Source: Cubamyces lactineus
Taxonomy: Eukaryota > Basidiomycota > Agaricomycetes > Polyporales > Polyporaceae
Direction: 5' to 3'
NCBI GenBank assembly: GCA_022376465.1
Contig: JACDTU010000003.1
Span: 310,001 to 374,000 of the forward strand
DNA: 64,000 bases
Shown here: in pieces, positions 59,256 through 64,000 of the stretch
Position numbering within the stretch: position 1 is the first letter of the stretch
Layout of the letters: every line of letters starts with the position of its first letter
Program-made: the position numbers and the translations under genes
Notes under the pieces: generated by a model
Databases searched by the model: none
Told to the model about the DNA's origin: nothing
What the model saw: the letters and a program-made list of their open reading frames with translations, nothing else

Positions 59256-61137
59256 ATGGTCGACTGGCAATCGCCCGAGGAGATCGCCAATGATGGAAGT
59301 GCGTAGCCTCATCTCATCTCGTTATCGTCTTTCCCTCGCGGAGCCTAGCTCGAGCCCCCTCTCGCGCTACGCTCCGGTGTGCCGTGTGTATATGCGCGTC
59401 TACGTCTGATATTAATCCGGCCTCGTGGTGCAGATGCGTTTGACAAGTTCATGCACGTCCTGCTTGGACTGTACATGTGAGTGGGCCAATCATCTCCGCG
59501 GCGTCATGCATGTATGGAGCAGCTCGCTTACGTCCTTCTCGCTTGCGTTTTGCACCACCAGCTGGGAGTTTGTGACTTCGTTGCCTTTCGACTGGCAGTT
59601 CATCAGCCGCAAGCGGACATTCAAGTGGCCTCTTGTAAGTCTCCTCTTGTCTATCATGACACGGCGCGTCCTCTGCAACTGCAGTGAGCTGACCGCGTGT
59701 CGTCTGCGTAGATCTTTTACTTTGCCGGTCGTTACTTCCTGCTCTTCGCACTCATTGGCATGTGAGATTCTGCATACTACTGCGCGTGTATATGCGCTCG
59801 AAACTGACTATATGCATGTCTTTACAGCGCCATCGCACTCAATGTGACCCGGTAAGGCATGCTTTGAAAAGCCATGGCAAAAATTCGGCTAAGACGTTCT
59901 GGTAGGCCTGTGAACTGCCAAGCGCTGTACACCTACAACCAGATTTTCGGGAATGCGACTATCGGGCTTGCAAGCATCAACTTCTCGCTCAGAACGTACG
60001 TACAGTACCTTCGTTCTCGTAATGTGCAGTGCAATTTACTGATACACTTCGATCTTCCGCAGAATGGCAGTGTGGTCACAAAAGTGGTACATCGTTGTGG
60101 GACTTGTGGCGGTTATCCTCGGACACTGGTCCTTACTGCTCCACGGTATGTCTCTCAGGTCGCGCGGCGCTCTTCAGTGATATGTGTCTTATTTTTTGAC
60201 TTAGGTGTTCTGCTGAAGGCGGCCTGGGTTCCTGGTCAGGGATGCGTGATCACCTCCACGAGCAATCGCGTGCTCGCAATCACGTTCAGCTATACGATGG
60301 GCTTCGACGCCATAGTGCTGGTCCTGACTGCTTGGAAGCTTGGCATCAAATCGCTGCATAGCAGGGACAGGTCCAGGATAGTCAGGCTCATCTTCGACGA
60401 TGGCCTGATCTACTTCATCGTTGCGTAGGTGCACTATCATTTTGGTTGTGACGAGGCGTGCTCACTCGTGCTCGGTAGCCTTGTGTCTAACATCATCGCC
60501 ACGGTGAGTCCGGGCATGAGGTTCGTGTATTGAATGATACTAACGATATCGACACAGACGTTCATGGTCATCAACTTGAACCCGGTCATGTCGATCATCG
60601 CAAACGTACCTTCCGCGGTGGCCTCTACTGTGAGTCATGGTTCCCATCATTGTTCCCTAACGTTATCGCTCATTTTCTGGCAGATTGTGGCGTGTCGCGC
60701 CGTGCGGCGGTTGACAAACTACACTACGGAAGGTGCTGAAGTGTTTGGGTAAGTGAACCACATCTCGGGGAGGACACTGTTTACTAACTGACATATGGAC
60801 ACCTTGTCTTCAGCAGCACGCAAGCATCGACGCTTGCATTCAGCAGTCGCAATTGGTTCAGCCGAGGTGCAGTTTCGATGTCTGAAAAGAAGCCCGACGG
60901 CGTCCATGTCCAGGTACGTCGTATGGGTATCGTTGTCAACGAAAAGACTGAACAACTCCCGGGTCCCTGTAGATGGACACATTCCAAGCCGCACCTGGCG
61001 AGGTCTCTCCTTCCGACTTGACGTCGTACATTCATTACGACGCCGCAGGGCGAATTGTGAAGGCGACGGAGGTGAACGTGTACGACATTGAAGTGGGCTC
61101 GCCCGACTCGGAGCACAAACACTCCGACTTGCCATAG
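59256..61137 (+). CDS. Seven-helix membrane protein, paralog B
   Basis: Thirteen exons: 59256-59298, 59434-59476, 59562-59634, 59712-59761, 59828-59851, 59906-59995, 60063-60145, 60205-60424, 60479-60503, 60558-60629, 60684-60748, 60814-60913, 60973-61137, total 350 aa. It parallels paralog A: MVDWQSPEEI, FDKFMHVLLGLYIWEFVTSL, YFAGRYFLLFALIGI, NCQALYTYNQ, GLASINFSLRT, WSQKWYIVVGLVAVILGHW, VLLKAAWVPGQGCVITSTS, FSYTMGFDAIVLVLTAWKL, DGLIYFIVALVSNIIAT, MVINLNPVMSIIANVPSAVAST and IVACRAVRRLTNY. Exons 1-5 have exactly the lengths of paralog A (43, 43, 73, 50, 24). Exon 6 (90 nt) equals A's exons 6 and 7 together (37+53). A's 311-nt exon is split into three here. Orphan Agaricomycete family; function unknown. 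Confidence 0.86.
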
Positions 61138-63965
61138 CTACTACCGCGCTCTCTTGGTTCGCTCACCCTCATCCCTCCCTTTCGTCGGTTCTGACTTTCC
61201 AGCTGTTGCGATCCCCGACTCGACCCAGGCTCGCTTTCGCATATAATACGCACACATTGCATCACATAACATCGCATCGCAATCATCAACAAAATCCCCT
61301 CATTTGTTTGTCAAACGCTCTTTCCTTGGGTTCGGTCCTCCGTTTCCCCGGCGGGTACCAGGCGCCTTCGCGCATGTCGTCTGCGTATATTCCCTCCCGT
61401 CTGTCTGTTTGTCTGGCGCGCGCCCTGTTGATCGCCCCTTACTGTTGTCAGAGTGTCATCAATCCAAGTACATCGTGTTCCTCGATGGCTTGAGGACGGA
61501 AGGGCTCGGGCGGGGCGCTGGTCATGTTGAATTTTTGCACCTACGACTTCGAGGGCCAGTTCTGAGGGCGTCCGCGGGGGCGGGCTGAGATCGGCCCTCG
61601 CGCACGGACTCAGAGAGGCTGACTTGCTCTCGAATGCGCACCTCGATGTTCGATCGTCACCCCAGCACTGTTCACAGAAGGTGGATTGTGCTAGAGGAAC
61701 GGAGGGCGGAGGGACGGAGGACGAGCGGGGGAGGCCCACCTTCCGCCTTCCACCTGCCACCTTCTCGCCTCGCCTCGCTCCAAGCTGACACGGCTTCTGC
61801 GTTGGACGCGCTGGCTTCCGATCCGAGCACCATGCCAAATTGCACGCGGCACGTCCGGCCGTGCCCTTCTCCGGTCCATGGGGCGAGTGGGCGGCGGAGT
61901 TGTGCGCTTCTGCTCTTCTGCGGTGGCTGGACGCGCGACATGTCACAGCTCCTTCGCCTTCTCTTGACGGTGACTGGGCGCTGCAGCTGGCTTTGAGAAG
62001 TGACGTCGACGGCCGGAGCTGGAAGGCGGGAGGTGGAGCGTCGAAGGCGGAAGGTGCAGTGGGCGCGTGGACGCGTGGGCAAGCAGAAGGAGAAGGGGCG
62101 AGACCTCGAGGCTCGAGGAGTGAGGGTACCAGTGAGAGGATCCCCGCGGAGTCGCACGTTCATCCTGCGCTCTCCGCGCGCAGCAGCAGCATTTGCAGCT
62201 CTCTGCGCGCGTGTTCGGCATGCTTCTCTCTCGCTCTCTCGTCTACGTCGATATACGGTTTACGGTATACGATGTGTGGGTGTATTACCCCTCGCTCGGT
62301 GCGCGTGAGCTTGGTTTGGGCGACTCGGCGTGCGAGCGGGGGTGCGGAGACTCGTTTGGGGTAGGTTCAAGTTGCTTTCGTGAATGTATGGGATGGGGTC
62401 CGCTTGATTTACACTGGATGCGTTCAGATGTTGTCTACGTTCAAGCTGATTTTGCGTTCAGAGGATTATGGGAGTAAGCAGCGCCGGACACCGTCCACCG
62501 AGTACTCGATCGACTACGGCGCTGCGCGCGGGATGGCAAGAGAGTATCGAATATCAATCTGCCGCCAGACCGACATCGACGAGGGAAGAGCCGACGCTCG
62601 GCGCGTCGACGACAACCGTGCTTGACGGACAACTACAAGAGTTCAATGACACGAATGTCCGTGACCTGGATGTTTATGACAAATTTCTCTTCAGATTTTC
62701 TTAGTTTATACTGAAAACGGACCGAGTTCTGAGTACTAGTTTTATGCTCATTCAGCCGCTACAAGGGAATAGTCCAACTTATATATAGTCTTGTCTGTAG
62801 GATTGTCGCCAGGGCGAGCGTACATGCAGTTATGTACTGGTGGATTCAAGAGGATATGTACTATAATGTAACTATGAGAACCCTGCAGCACGAAACTCTA
62901 CATGTGCGGAGCATTGCTTGCGTGTTGCACTAGGTAGCGAGGATATGAACGTATGGGTAATGTGCACAACGAGCCGACAGTCAAACATTGCCCGACTGCA
63001 AAGATCTGTGTTAACAGGGTCAATGGAGATACAGTTATCTTACTAGAGTAGTGGCCGATCGAGGAGATGACGAAACAACCAAGTTACGATGAGGAGCCGA
63101 GTTGTGTCTGCCTTAGCATCTGTTACATTCGTACTAAGAGTCCGCGATTGAGATGTCGAAATGTCTATAATGCATATGTAGTATCTTCAAGAGCGGCCGC
63201 GTTAGTCTGTAGAACGTGCGCGTCAGCGCCGAGACGAGCGTTCCGTCGGACGGTGCCGGAGGCCGTGTCGGGTGCTACCGGGTGCATATATCCGGCTTCA
63301 TTGTGGGGGGGCAAGGAACCGTGTCAAGCACGGTAATGTTTCCACGATGAGTCGATTGGGAACCTACGTGCCAAAGCGTATGTAGTACTATGATGCTACT
63401 GCGAGCGCTGCGCGTGGGACCGGTCCTAAAACACCTAGAGCGCGCGCAGGTGCAACCCCGATGTCAGCGTCCATCGACGCTCGCTCAGGAACTTGATCAG
63501 CGGGGCATGACAATCATTCTAGGATGGCAATCGAGTGCACTCGCGCCTAAAGACCCAACAGCCAATGCTAGGCGGGCGTACCTGGGAGTTTACCGCCGTA
63601 TGGATACTATCGTCGCTCGTGGCGCGCGGGGCCCTGCGGGGCCGCATTGTCTCCTGCTGAATACTGTATATGCTGTCCTTCTGGTACGCCGAGAGGAACC
63701 TGGAACATGCAACATGTAACGCGGGTGCCTTTTCGTCTGATCGCGATCGTCTGCCTGCCATGTCGGGAGGCGGCGATTACCAGCGAGTGCGCCACGCCCA
63801 TTCGGATGGTCTAGGGGTCTACTGGCACTGCGTGGATGTCTATCAGGTGGCCTGGTAACGAATTGTAGCTTGTAGAGGCACGAATGGAGTTCAACTTCGA
63901 CTCCAAGTTGATGGAGCTTTGACGCGTGAGGGTCTCGTCAAAGGACGTAGTACTGATCGCCGAGT
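61138..63965. other. Gene-free end of the window
   Basis: About 2.8 kb with the 3' end of 7-TM paralog B and short overlapping frames without motifs. A stretch at 62430-62530 (LRSEDYGSKQRRTPSTEYSI in one plus frame) looks mildly protein-like but has no partner exons. Confidence 0.35.
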
Positions 63966-63996
63966 TCTGGTAATAGAAGAGTCTGGTAATAGAAGA
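63966..63996. repeat. Tandem direct repeat, 15-bp unit TCTGGTAATAGAAGA
   Basis: Two identical copies (63966-63980 and 63982-63996) separated by one base, at the very edge of the window; more copies could follow outside it. Confidence 0.85.
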
Positions 63997-64000
63997 TCGG

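Noticed and set aside
58028..59290. 420-codon minus-strand open frame, with two other long minus frames overlapping it
   Set aside because: All three minus frames and some plus frames are open together in GC-rich DNA. The translation is Arg/Ser/Pro/Thr-rich without motifs, and it overlaps the promoter and first exon of 7-TM paralog B.
1..64000. tRNA and rRNA genes
   Set aside because: T-loop-like strings such as GATTCGAACAC near 26460 were examined. No matching acceptor stem and anticodon arm were found around them.

Overview
This window reads as nuclear DNA of a filamentous basidiomycete, most likely an Agaricomycete (a polypore-type mushroom fungus would fit). The genes are cut by many 45-75 bp GT-AG introns, the coding DNA is GC-rich, and the families seen (KDZ transposase, basidiomycete P450s, UstYa-like oxidase, MATA_HMG-type factors, lineage-specific 7-TM proteins) are typical of that group. 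Exon-intron models were built by eye. For every complete model the summed exon length is a multiple of three, except where an alternative is stated.

Region 1 (1-6.1 kb): a KDZ transposase whose 5' end lies outside the window, followed on the same strand by a protein with two viroplasmin-like (RNase H1 N-terminal) modules and a basic protein with an HMG-box-like segment. The three may form one mobile unit with cargo. Region 2 (6.1-10.2 kb): simple repeats, a GC-rich minisatellite, a long palindrome, a possible small secreted protein and an orphan 7-TM protein. Region 3 (10.4-18.9 kb): an accessory metabolism block with an aldo/keto reductase plus a decayed copy, a UstYa-like oxidase paired head-to-head with a small single-pass membrane protein, and a cytochrome P450. 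Together they look like a small biosynthetic cluster.

Region 4 (20.6-28.4 kb): two HMG-box transcription factor candidates flanking an unusual F-box protein that carries two F-box/repeat halves in one polypeptide. A 282-bp dispersed repeat occurs three times in and near regions 3-4 (10.44, 18.99 and 25.82 kb). Region 5 (29.0-37.4 kb): an ELYS-like nuclear pore/chromatin protein, divergently placed from a tandem pair of paralogous MFS transporters that share exon sizes, including a 13-nt microexon. Region 6 (37.4-64 kb): gene-poor DNA holding an inverted pair of paralogous 7-TM proteins (41.5-43.2 kb on the minus strand, 59.3-61.1 kb on the plus strand) and a second P450 with a GC-AG intron. 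The long spacers carry only short, mutually overlapping open frames, microsatellites and one inverted-repeat structure that may be a non-autonomous transposon.

No rRNA or tRNA gene, and no CRISPR-like array, was recognised.
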